Assembly (NCBI GenBank): GCA_035543335.1
Contig: DASZZH010000033.1
Location: forward strand, 1-42,073
Direction: 5' to 3'
DNA from: Burkholderiales bacterium
Lineage (GTDB): Bacteria > Pseudomonadota > Gammaproteobacteria > Burkholderiales > JAHFRG01
Length of the DNA: 42,073 nt
Shown: piece after piece, positions 34,817 through 42,073 of the stretch
Layout: every line of letters starts with the position of its first letter
Position numbering within the stretch: position 1 is the stretch's first letter
Translations under genes and position numbers: made by a program
Notes under the pieces: model-generated
Told to the model about the DNA's origin: nothing
Databases searched by the model: none
What the model saw: the letters and a program-made list of their open reading frames with translations, nothing else

Positions 34817-35938
34817 TCATTTGCGCAAAGCTTTGATTTCGCCGGGCTGAATCGCATCGCCGATCTTGTTGTTCCAGGCGTTGCGTTCGTAGGTGATTAC
34901 CGCGGCGAGTTCCACGTCCGAAAGCTGCTTGCTGAAGGCGACCATTGCCGTGCCTGCTTTGCCGTTCATCACGATGTTAAAATGATCTGGGTTTGGGCCG
35001 GTGGCAATCTTCGAGCCGTTGAGCGCGGGGAACGTGCCGGGAATGCCGGCGCCGCTGGCTTGATGGCAGACGGCGCAATTGGTGTTATAGACTTTTTCTC
35101 CTTGCGTTTTCAGCTCATCCAGAGTGAAGGTTTTGTTGGCATCCACCTGGGTTGCCGCCTGCTTCTGTTTCTGCTCGGCAAGCCAGATCTCATAATCCTT
35201 TTGTTCCTTCGCTTCCACCACTATGGGCATGAAGCCATGGTCCTTGCCGCACAATTCCGCGCACTGGCCGCGGTAGGTTCCCGGTTTGTCCACTTTGAAC
35301 CAGCTGTCGCGGATAAAACCGGGAATGGCATCCTGCTTCACGCCAAAGGCCGGCACCCACCAAGCGTGAATCACATCGTTTGCGGTAATCAACACACGCA
35401 CCTTCTTGCCCACCGGCACCACCAGCGGCTTGTCCACTTCCAGCAAATAATGTTCGCCCTTGGGTGCCCGGTTCTCGATCTGGTCTCGGGGGGTGGTGAG
35501 GTTGCTGTAAAAACTCACGTTGTCCTGCAGATAATCGTAGCCCCATTTCCATTGGTAACCGGTGACCTTGATGGTCATGTCCGGGGTGATGGTGTTCTTC
35601 ATCGCCAGGATGGTTTTGGTGGCGGGATAGGCCATGCCGACGAGAATACAGAAAGGGATGATGGTCCAGATGATTTCGACGGTAGTGTTTTCGTGGAACT
35701 GCTCGGCCCGGTGGCCGACGGACTTGCGGTGTTTGTAGATGGAGTAGAACATCACGCCAAACACCAAGCAGAAGATGAGCACGCACACCAGGAGAATCGT
35801 CGTGTGCAAATCGTAGATTTGCTGGGCGATCGGCGACTCGGGCTGTGGCAGGTTTAATTGGTAAGCGCCATGCGCCAGCCCGGCGTAGAGGGCCGGAATG
35901 ATTCCCGCCGCACCATGTTTTACCAATTTGTTAAACAT
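34817..35938 (-). CDS. ctaC: Cytochrome c oxidase subunit II with fused cytochrome c
   Basis: A 373-residue chain from ATG 35936-35938 (GGGAG upstream; a longer frame begins at 35968). The signal peptide is followed by two helices, then the cupredoxin domain with the CuA ligands (HAWWVPAFGVK ... CAELCGKDHGFM). The C-terminal 90 residues add a class I cytochrome c domain with CAVCH (about residue 294) and a Met ligand in the C-terminal part. This is the caa3 architecture, which lets the enzyme take electrons from a fixed haem. The first gene of the oxidase operon. Confidence 0.96.
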   Translation of the reverse strand: MFNKLVKHGAAGIIPALYAGLAHGAYQLNLPQPESPIAQQIYDLHTTILLVCVLIFCLVFGVMFYSIYKHRKSVGHRAEQFHENTTVEIIWTIIPFCILVGMAYPATKTILAMKNTITPDMTIKVTGYQWKWGYDYLQDNVSFYSNLTTPRDQIENRAPKGEHYLLEVDKPLVVPVGKKVRVLITANDVIHAWWVPAFGVKQDAIPGFIRDSWFKVDKPGTYRGQCAELCGKDHGFMPIVVEAKEQKDYEIWLAEQKQKQAATQVDANKTFTLDELKTQGEKVYNTNCAVCHQASGAGIPGTFPALNGSKIATGPNPDHFNIVMNGKAGTAMVAFSKQLSDVELAAVITYERNAWNNKIGDAIQPGEIKALRK

Positions 35939-36011
35939 AATCTCCCTAAGGGATTTGCAAATATTCAACGAATTCCCTCGCCATCCTCAGTAGACGCGCG
36001 GCCGGGCACTC

Positions 36012-36473
36012 TCAGAACTGCCGGATTTTCGCTTTCAGCTGCCGCGCGAGTTTCGCGCGCTCCTCTTCCGTCAGATGGCACCCTAATTCCACTTCCCGTC
36101 CGTGCGAGCGAAGCGCAAGGCGGCTTCCCGTCGCGTCACATACCACCTGCGCCCAGTAGCGGTTGAATTCAAACCGCTTGAGCTCTCCGCCTGTCCGGCA
36201 CTCGAGCAGCAGCTTGTCGCCGCTCAAGGTAAGCCGTTCGTAATCGCCCGACCGGCGATCGATATAGTGGAAAGCCACAAACAAAACCAGCATTTCCAGC
36301 CCGGCAAAGGGCAAAATCAGCCACGCCCCGAATGCCGCAAACGCCAAGGAAATGCCGAAAGAGACCACAAAAATGAAACCAAAAACCAGACAGCGGCCCG
36401 CCGTGGTCAGGGAGTTGTTGCGTCTTGCGGTGAGCGTGTAAGCCGTCGCATCATCCGCACCGGTGCACTGCAT
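36012..36473 (-). CDS. DUF2244 membrane protein
   Basis: A 153-residue protein with two adjacent helices (about 28-65) after a polar N-terminus (YTLTARRNNSLT), then a soluble part with repeated beta pattern (YERLTLSGDKLLLECRTGGELKRFEFNRYWAQVV). The RRNNSLT start and the FNRYWAQV motif are characteristic of DUF2244. These genes often lie next to ctaC in betaproteobacteria, suggesting a link with the oxidase, but no function is known. GGGAGG lies about 12 bases upstream of the ATG. Confidence 0.85.
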   Translation of the reverse strand: MQCTGADDATAYTLTARRNNSLTTAGRCLVFGFIFVVSFGISLAFAAFGAWLILPFAGLEMLVLFVAFHYIDRRSGDYERLTLSGDKLLLECRTGGELKRFEFNRYWAQVVCDATGSRLALRSHGREVELGCHLTEEERAKLARQLKAKIRQF

Positions 36474-36578
36474 GTTCTCGTGCCTCCCGACCCGCCCAAT
36501 TTAACCAAGCGCGTAAATTAGCATAGGCAAACTGGCATGGCAAGGACAATCAGGCTTTTTTCTGCTCTGCTTTGTCTA

Positions 36579-37259
36579 TCAAATCAAAGAGGAAACCGCA
36601 AGGCCCGCCGCCACTTCCGCAGGCTGCGGACTAGCCGCAAATTCGAGCACACCCAAGGGGGCTTGTTTAAGCCTTTCTTTAAGCGCAGCAAGATTTTCTT
36701 CGAGCGCTTGCATTTGCGGGTCCAGGCAATTAGCGACCCAGGCTGAGAGTTGCAATCCTCGCGACTCGATCGCTTCTGCGGTAAGCAAGGCGTGGTTGAG
36801 GCAGCCCAAACGCATCCCCACCACCAGAATTACGGGAAGACCAAGTAATGTGGCGAGATCAGCGCTGTCTGCGCGGGAATTGAGCGGGACCATGAAACCG
36901 CCTACGCCCTCCACAATCACAACTTCGGCCATTCCGGCTAATTGACTGAATGCGTTTTTGATGACCGGCAAATCGATTTCGATTCCGGCCTGTCGCGCGG
37001 CGATATGCGGCGCAATCGCCGGCTTCAACGCGTAAGAATTAATCAAAATGCGGGGTGCCTTAATGCAGCTTGCAGCTAGCAAGGCTTCAACATCGTCATG
37101 GCGCAAACCTTGCGCGGTTTCCGCGCCGCCTGCCGCGACCGGCTTCATGCCGATCGTGCTTTTTCCCAAAGCCGCGAAAGCATGCAGCAAAGCGCAGGCC
37201 ACCAGCGTCTTGCCCACGCCGGTATCGGTGCCGGTGACAAAAAAACCCCGGCTCATCAA
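36579..37259 (-). CDS. bioD: Dethiobiotin synthetase
   Basis: The 226-residue ATPase closes the ureido ring of dethiobiotin from diaminopelargonic acid, CO2 and ATP. The P-loop GTDTGVGKT is at residues 8-16; KPVAAGG and VEGVGGFMVPL are conserved. The start overlaps the bioC stop by 4 bases. It is the last gene of the biotin operon. Confidence 0.97.
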   Translation of the reverse strand: MMSRGFFVTGTDTGVGKTLVACALLHAFAALGKSTIGMKPVAAGGAETAQGLRHDDVEALLAASCIKAPRILINSYALKPAIAPHIAARQAGIEIDLPVIKNAFSQLAGMAEVVIVEGVGGFMVPLNSRADSADLATLLGLPVILVVGMRLGCLNHALLTAEAIESRGLQLSAWVANCLDPQMQALEENLAALKERLKQAPLGVLEFAASPQPAEVAAGLAVSSLI

Positions 37260-38134
37260 CGTCTGGCTTCCACTTTGATGATTTTCCTTCCATCCGGCAT
37301 GCGCGGCGCTTCAGGCTTCCAGGCATGGCCGTATACCACTTCAAACGTCGCCGGCAGACGCCCCTCGCTGCGAAACTTCTCGTAATTGCGCGACACCGTT
37401 TGCAGCAGCGACTTGCCCGCCAGGCCATGACGACGCCCATGACTCACGTTGTGCGCGCCGATGGCCTTGAGATCGCGCATCAAGGAAACGGCATTCACAT
37501 AAGTCAGCGTGATTTGCTCCATGTCCATCACCGGAGTGTTGAATCCCGTTTGCACCAGCATGTCGCCCATATCATGCATGTCAATAAAGCGATGCACATG
37601 GCTGTAGCCGTCGATTCCCGAGCAGGCCTGCCGCAGCTCTTTGAGCGTGTCCGGCCCGAAGGTGCTGAACATCAGCAACCCTCCCGGCTGCAACACGTGG
37701 TGCATTTCGGCAAATGCCCGCTGCGGCTGATTTACCCATTGCAGCGCCAGGTTGCACCACACCATGCCGGCGCTGGCTGCCTTAAGTGGCATGCGTTCGA
37801 TGTCGGCACATAGATGAACAATGGGCTGCGGCAAAAAAGGCAGCCAGCGCCCGCGTCTGCGTCTGCGTGAACGCTCGAGCATGGCCAAGGCGATGTCGAG
37901 CGCCAGTACCTTTGCCTGAGGATAACGCCGCTTAAGTTCGCGGCTGCCATGCCCGGTGCCGCTGCCGGCATCGAGAATGGAATCCGGCGTGAGTTTGATA
38001 TAGTCCAGACGCGAAAGCATGCGCCCCTCCACTTCGCGCTGCAGCACCGCGGCCTGATCATAAGTAGCCGCCGCGCGCTCGAAAGCAAGCCGTACCAGGC
38101 GCTTGTCCAGGGCAAATGGGTCGGCTTCACTCAT
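37256..38134 (-). CDS. bioC: Malonyl-ACP O-methyltransferase BioC
   Basis: The 292-residue SAM-dependent enzyme methylates malonyl-ACP to start pimelate formation. I use ATG 38132-38134 (MSEADPFALDKRLVRLAFERAAATYD); a longer frame begins at 38149. SAM motif I is ILDAGSGTGHGSREL, then MVWCNLALQWVNQPQRAFAEMHHVLQPGGLLMFSTFG. The length is about 40 residues greater than the E. coli enzyme, as in other betaproteobacteria. It overlaps bioH by 8 bases. Confidence 0.95.
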   Translation of the reverse strand: MSEADPFALDKRLVRLAFERAAATYDQAAVLQREVEGRMLSRLDYIKLTPDSILDAGSGTGHGSRELKRRYPQAKVLALDIALAMLERSRRRRRGRWLPFLPQPIVHLCADIERMPLKAASAGMVWCNLALQWVNQPQRAFAEMHHVLQPGGLLMFSTFGPDTLKELRQACSGIDGYSHVHRFIDMHDMGDMLVQTGFNTPVMDMEQITLTYVNAVSLMRDLKAIGAHNVSHGRRHGLAGKSLLQTVSRNYEKFRSEGRLPATFEVVYGHAWKPEAPRMPDGRKIIKVEARR

Positions 38135-38891
38135 CCAGGAATTCCGCAAGTTCTTTCACGAATTCTCCGGGCTTTGACAAAAACGGCGCATGGGCACAAC
38201 GCTCAAATACTTCAAGCCTGGCCTGTGGAAAATGCTGCTTCAGCCATAATGCCGCACCAAGCGGAACCAGCGCATCGGCTGCGCCATGCAAAAGCAAAAC
38301 CGGCTGACGCAGTTTCTGCGCCGTTTCCCGTAAATCCGCGTCGTGCAAAATCCGCAAGCCTGTCTCCAATGCGGACTGCTCAGGTTCGCCGCGCGCGAAC
38401 AGTTGCTTGCGCAGCCAGGCGCTTTGACTGCGCGCATCCTCCGCGCCCCGGGTTTCCAAAGATACGAAGCGCTTCAGCGCCGTCCGTCCGTCGCGTTTGA
38501 GCTTGGCCGCGAATTCCGCAAATACCTGCGTTTCCATTCCATGCGGCCAATCGGGGGCACACACAAAGCGCGGCGTGGCCGCCACCAATACCAATTGTTT
38601 CACCTGCCGCTCAAAATTTCGCGCCCAGGTCAGTGCCACCTGCGCCCCCAGCGACCAACCGCACACCGCCACGCTTTCAGGCGCGGCCTTGGCCAGCGAC
38701 TGCACGAGCTCTATGAGCGTATGCCGCGTGCAGCCGTTGCTTTTGCCATAGCCTGGAAAATCCACGCGATGGACGCGAAAGTGTTTTGCCAGCGCCACGT
38801 ACACACCGTCCCACACGCCGCTGTGCATGCCCCAGCCATGGAGTAACACGAGATCCGGCCCATCGCCTGTGGATTCAATGTGCAAAGTCAA
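38127..38891 (-). CDS. bioH: Pimeloyl-ACP methyl ester esterase BioH
   Basis: The 254-residue alpha/beta hydrolase removes the methyl group from pimeloyl-ACP methyl ester. The nucleophile elbow is GWSLG with Ser80, the acid is Asp206 (HGAADALVP) and the base His234 (CAHAPFLSKPGEF); LLHGWGMHSGVWD is the oxyanion region. The start codon appears to be TTG 38889-38891, since no ATG or GTG lies in a suitable place and the family begins like MTLHIE. The second-family repeat (38901-38983) lies just upstream. Confidence 0.92.
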   Translation of the reverse strand: MTLHIESTGDGPDLVLLHGWGMHSGVWDGVYVALAKHFRVHRVDFPGYGKSNGCTRHTLIELVQSLAKAAPESVAVCGWSLGAQVALTWARNFERQVKQLVLVAATPRFVCAPDWPHGMETQVFAEFAAKLKRDGRTALKRFVSLETRGAEDARSQSAWLRKQLFARGEPEQSALETGLRILHDADLRETAQKLRQPVLLLHGAADALVPLGAALWLKQHFPQARLEVFERCAHAPFLSKPGEFVKELAEFLDE

Positions 38892-38900
38892 TTCAAAACC

Positions 38901-38983
38901 TTTTCACCGCAGAGGGCGCTGAGGACGGAAGAGCCATAATATTTACTAAGAATCAAGCTTCCTCCGCGTCCTCCGCGGTTAAA
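38901..38983. repeat. Palindromic repeat, second family (after bioF)
   Basis: Arms TTTTCACCGCAGAGG (38901-38915) and CCTCCGCGGTTAAA (38970-38983) are largely complementary. The interior carries GAGGACGG and CTTCCTCCGCGTC on opposite arms. The right arm contains the bioF stop codon (TAA, 38979-38981 on the minus strand). It resembles the repeat at 7719-7783. Confidence 0.7.
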
Positions 38984-40139
38984 TTGCTCTTTCTAATTCA
39001 TGCAACGTGTTCACCAGCCGCCCGATATCTTCTTTCGTGTGGTCCGCGGAAAGCGAAATTCGAAGCCGCGCCGTGCCTTGAGGCACGGTCGGCGGACGGA
39101 TTGCCGGAACCAGGAAGCCTGCTTCAGCCAGTGCTTTGCTCGCCCTTACCGCTGCGTGCGATTCGCCGATGATCAGCGGCTGAATCGGCGTTTGGGATTG
39201 AGCCAGGCGCCAGTTTTTCAGCCGCAAGTTTTTCTTCAACTGTACAATCAGTTCCGCAAGATGCGCCCGGCGACCGTTTCCAGTGTTTATCAAATCCAGA
39301 CTTTTCAGCAGCACATGCGCCAGCAGCGGCGGCGAGGCAGTGGTGTAAATATAGCTGCGGGCGAGTTGGATGAGCGTTGCTATCACTTCTTTTTCGGCGG
39401 CGACAAAAGCGCCGAAGACGCCGGCCGCCTTGCCGAGCGTCCCCATGTAAACGATGCGCGGAGAACGCATATTGAAATGCGAAAGCGCGCCTCGTCCTTC
39501 CTTGCCCAGCACGCCGAAACCGTGCGCATCGTCGATCAGCAGCCAGGCATCGAAACGCTCGCACAAGGCAAGCAAATCAGGCAGCGGCGCGATGTCGCCA
39601 TCCATGCTGAACACGGCATCGGTCATGACCAGCTTGTGTTTAGCGCTGGATGCGGCCAGCCGTTTTCCAAGCGCCCGCACGTCGAGATGCGGATAGCGGT
39701 GAAATTTCGCTCTCGAAAGAAGCGCGGCATCGTTCAACGACGCATGGTTGAGCTTGTCGGCAAACAAAGCATCATCGCGCCCCAGCAGTGCCGTCACCAC
39801 GCCGAGGTTCGCCATGTAGCCGGTGGAAAACAGCAGCGCTTGCGGCAAGCCCGCAAATTGCGCGAGCTTCTCCTCAACCTGATGATGCGCGTCAAAATGT
39901 CCGCTCACCAGGTGCGAAGCGCCAGCGCCCACGCCATAAAGCTCCGCTCCTTCGCGTGCGGCTTTAATCAGCTCCGGGTGGGACGCCAGGCCAAGATAAT
40001 CATTGCTGCAAAATGAAACCAGCTCGCGGCCATCCGCCCTGACATGTGCGCCTTGCTGGCTTTGCACGATGCGCCGGTGGCGCAGCAGCCCCTTGGTTTC
40101 CAGGCGCTGCAGTTGACCGCGAAGTTGGGCTAAAGACAT
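38979..40139 (-). CDS. bioF: 8-amino-7-oxononanoate synthase
   Basis: The PLP enzyme condenses pimeloyl-ACP and alanine. The start used is ATG 40137-40139 (MSLAQLRGQLQRLETKGLLRHR), 386 residues; a TTG four codons earlier is the alternative. Conserved parts are FCSNDYLGLASHPE, GAGASHLVSGHFDAHHQVEEKLA, DDAHGFGVLG and the PLP-lysine region YMGTLGKAAGVFGAFV. The length is standard. The stop codon lies inside the second-family repeat, and bioH follows 87 bases on. Confidence 0.96.
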   Translation of the reverse strand: MSLAQLRGQLQRLETKGLLRHRRIVQSQQGAHVRADGRELVSFCSNDYLGLASHPELIKAAREGAELYGVGAGASHLVSGHFDAHHQVEEKLAQFAGLPQALLFSTGYMANLGVVTALLGRDDALFADKLNHASLNDAALLSRAKFHRYPHLDVRALGKRLAASSAKHKLVMTDAVFSMDGDIAPLPDLLALCERFDAWLLIDDAHGFGVLGKEGRGALSHFNMRSPRIVYMGTLGKAAGVFGAFVAAEKEVIATLIQLARSYIYTTASPPLLAHVLLKSLDLINTGNGRRAHLAELIVQLKKNLRLKNWRLAQSQTPIQPLIIGESHAAVRASKALAEAGFLVPAIRPPTVPQGTARLRISLSADHTKEDIGRLVNTLHELERAI

Positions 40140-40189
40140 CGTGGATGACAAACCGATCCGGAGCCGGTCGAAGGAGGCGCGCCGGAAGA

Positions 40190-41152
40190 TTACATCGGAT
40201 GCATGCCGAGTTTATCGAGCAATGCCTGGTCCTGCCGCATTTCGGGATTGCCGGTGGTCAGGAGTTTCTCACCGTAGAAAATCGAATTCGCCCCGGAGAG
40301 GAAACACAGGGCTTGCATGGCTTCGGGCATTTGGCTCCGGCCGGCGGAAAGGCGAACCATCGCTTTGGGCATGGTAATGCGCGCGCAAGCGATAGTGCGC
40401 ACGAATTCCAGCGGATCGAGTGGTTCGGCTCCGTAAAGCGGCGTGCCCTCAACCTGCACCAGATTGTTGATCGGCACGCTTTCCGGATAAGGATCGAGAC
40501 TGGCGAGCTGCGCGATCAGCACGGCGCGGCCGCGACGCGTCTCGCCCATGCCGACGATGCCGCCGCAGCAGACATGGATGCCCGCGCTGCGCACGCGTTG
40601 CAGCGTGTCGAGCCGGTCCTGATACTCGCGCGTCGTAATAATTTTCCCGTAAAAATCGGGCGCGGTATCGAGGTTATGGTTGTAGTAATCGAGACCCGCT
40701 TCGCGCAATTGTTCGGCTTGGCCTTCCTTCAAAAGCCCGAGCGTTGCACAGGTTTCCAAACCCAGGACACGCACGGCTTTAATCATTTCGATTACCTTGT
40801 CGAGATCTTTTTGCTTGGGGCCGCGCCAAGCGGCGCCCATGCAAAAACGCGTCGCTCCCTTGTCTTTGGCTGCACGTGCCGCCGCGACCACGCTGGCCAC
40901 AGGCAGAATATCTTCATCGGCGACGCCGGTGTGATAGCGCGCCGCTTGCGGACAATAAGCGCAATCTTCCGGGCAGCCGCCGGTCTTGATGGAAAGCAGA
41001 GTGGATAGCTGCACTGCGTTGGCATCGAAGTGCTGGCGATGTATTTGCTGGGCGCGATAAACCAGGTCGTTGAACGGCAGCTCGAACAAAGCTTCAACTT
41101 CGTCAACGCGCCATGCTTGACGTATTTCTGCAATTTGTGAGGCGGGCTTCAT
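40190..41152 (-). CDS. bioB: Biotin synthase
   Basis: The 320-residue radical-SAM enzyme inserts sulfur into dethiobiotin. The [4Fe-4S] motif CPEDCAYC is at Cys60, Cys64, Cys67; YNHNLDT (the Asn-His-Asn-Leu-Asp-Thr motif) and the [2Fe-2S] cysteines with Arg ([16 protein letters not shown]) are present. It is the first gene of the biotin operon (bioB-bioF-bioH-bioC-bioD). No BirA-type operator was seen in the 78 bases to comF. Confidence 0.98.
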   Translation of the reverse strand: MKPASQIAEIRQAWRVDEVEALFELPFNDLVYRAQQIHRQHFDANAVQLSTLLSIKTGGCPEDCAYCPQAARYHTGVADEDILPVASVVAAARAAKDKGATRFCMGAAWRGPKQKDLDKVIEMIKAVRVLGLETCATLGLLKEGQAEQLREAGLDYYNHNLDTAPDFYGKIITTREYQDRLDTLQRVRSAGIHVCCGGIVGMGETRRGRAVLIAQLASLDPYPESVPINNLVQVEGTPLYGAEPLDPLEFVRTIACARITMPKAMVRLSAGRSQMPEAMQALCFLSGANSIFYGEKLLTTGNPEMRQDQALLDKLGMHPM

Positions 41153-41230
41153 TACAATGTCTGATTCGCGGATTTGCAGCGCCTCGGCTAAACAATAAAA
41201 TTCGCTAAATTATCAAGGATTTCCGTTCGA

Positions 41231-41938
41231 GTGTCAATTTCTATCTGTAAATTTTTAAACAACTGCCTAAATATTCGGCTGTTGCAGGCAGAGTGCCTGC
41301 TTTGCGGCGCGACCGTTGCAAATCAGGATTTGTGCCAAGCCTGCCTTGAACATTTGCCGTATCTCGCCCCTGCTTGCTGCAAGGTGTGCGCGGTGCCGCT
41401 ATCGCAAAGCGAAATCTGCGGTGCGTGCTTGAGCGAGCCGCCGGCTTTTGACCGTACTTATGCTGCATTCAGCTACAGTTTTCCGGTGGACGCCTTGATT
41501 CAGGCACTCAAGTATCGGGGAAACTTCGCGGTAGCGCCGCTGCTGGCGAGCGCGCTGGAGCCCATTGCCCGAAGCGCATCTCCAGTCGATTGCCTGATTC
41601 CGGTGCCGTTGTCTGCGGCGAGACTGCGCGAGCGCGGCTTCAATCAGGCGCTGGAAATCGCCAGGCCGGTGGCGCGCGCAACCGGAGTTGCGCTGTTGGC
41701 GACCAGCTGTTCCCGGGTACTCGATTGCGCGCCGCAAGCGGGACTGCCGTGGAAAGAACGCACTAAAAACATCCGCGGCGCGTTTGCGTGCGAAGCCGAT
41801 TTATCCGGAAAAAAAGTGGCGCTGATCGATGACGTGATGACCACTGGCGCAACCCTCGACGAGCTTGCCAAGGTGGTGCGCAGGAAAGGTGCGGTTGAAA
41901 TCAGCGTCTGGGTGGTGGCGCGAACGCTGCCGCCTTAA
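41231..41938 (+). CDS. comF: ComF-family phosphoribosyltransferase-like protein
   Basis: A 235-residue ComF protein: double zinc-finger N-terminus (CLLC, Cys22/25; CQAC, Cys35/38; CKVC, Cys50/53; CGAC, Cys63/66) and a C-terminal type I PRTase-like domain with VPLSAARLRERGFNQALEIAR and the PRPP-loop VALIDDVMTTGATLDEL. ComF is linked to DNA uptake and to replication restart in some bacteria. The start is GTG 41231 by the frame. It is divergent from bioB, a common arrangement, and its stop codon abuts element I. Confidence 0.93.
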   Translation: MSISICKFLNNCLNIRLLQAECLLCGATVANQDLCQACLEHLPYLAPACCKVCAVPLSQSEICGACLSEPPAFDRTYAAFSYSFPVDALIQALKYRGNFAVAPLLASALEPIARSASPVDCLIPVPLSAARLRERGFNQALEIARPVARATGVALLATSCSRVLDCAPQAGLPWKERTKNIRGAFACEADLSGKKVALIDDVMTTGATLDELAKVVRRKGAVEISVWVVARTLPP

Positions 41939-42073
41939 CAGGGTGTTGAAAAACTCTCCGGGAGCCGCGTTTGACACGAAAAATGCTCAGATGCAAGGCG
42001 CGCGACGAAGGTCGTAGCCAGGACTACGATGCCGAGGAGCGCAACGCAGCAGATGGGCATTTTTCGTGCAAAC
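41939..42073 (+). repeat. Palindromic intergenic element, copy I, partial
   Basis: An outer left arm CAGGGTGTTGAAAAACTC (41939-41956) begins one base past the comF stop. A second, inner arm pair GTTTGACACGAAAAATGCTC (41969-41988) and GGGCATTTTTCGTGCAAAC (42055-42073) surrounds the core (AAGGCGCGCGACGAAGGTCG, apex GTAGCCAGGACTAC, GAGGAGCGCAACGCAGCAGAT). The window ends before the partner of the outer arm; GAGTTTTTCAACACCCTG or near is predicted. Confidence 0.85.

Noticed and set aside
41153..41230. BirA operator between bioB and comF
   Set aside because: No TTGTAAACC / GGTTTACAA-like arms are present in the interval.

Overview
The window is chromosomal DNA of a GC-rich proteobacterium, most likely a betaproteobacterium. 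The gene orders pth-ychF, tpr-lolB-ispE-tRNA-Gln-prs-rplY, ftsY-ftsE-ftsX-rpoH, the ctaC-ctaD-ctaG-ctaE / surf1-ctaA-ctaB-sco block, and bioB-bioF-bioH-bioC-bioD-DUF2244 all fit that class. A more exact placement (Nitrosomonadales-like) would be a guess.

Layout. 1-3440: an accessory region that reads as an integron cassette array without a visible integrase. Five minus-strand genes (a partial cytochrome-like protein, two tiny membrane proteins, a coiled-coil membrane protein and a Cys/His-containing hypothetical) are separated by attC-like sites. 3440-4353: two palindromic repeats bracket a Rieske ferredoxin and the C-terminal stump of its reductase. 4354-12333 (minus strand): ychF, a four-helix-bundle (S23/IVP) gene in a heptamer-repeat frame, pth, rplY, prs, tRNA-Gln, ispE, lolB and a TPR lipoprotein. 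12504-17362 (plus): a Gld-type ABC exporter with two accessory membrane proteins, then mutM. 17703-19658 (plus): a dynamin-like GTPase whose 5' end carries an in-frame stop. 19695-23718 (minus): ferredoxin, coaD, rsmD and a pair of M16 peptidases. 23811-27237 (plus): ftsY, ftsE, ftsX and rpoH, the last behind a CIRCE-like operator. 27249-36473: a nearly complete caa3/aa3 cytochrome oxidase and heme A assembly block. 36579-41152 (minus): biotin synthesis. 41231-41938 (plus): comF.

The most unusual feature is a family of palindromic intergenic elements, nine copies in 42 kb. They share a recognisable core but have different outer arms, and in each full copy the two arms are complementary to one another. 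Six of the nine sit on, or within 3 bases of, a stop codon. Three long copies and one minimal copy have 18-19 bp terminal inverted repeats, with TTAG target duplications in two of them, so that subset looks like a non-autonomous transposon. The long copies show paired (compensatory) base changes in an internal stem. Several copies have visibly damaged or reorganised the genes beside them (reductase remnant, lolB 5' end, dynamin 5' end, the ABC operon). A second, unrelated palindromic repeat family occurs after prs and after bioF.
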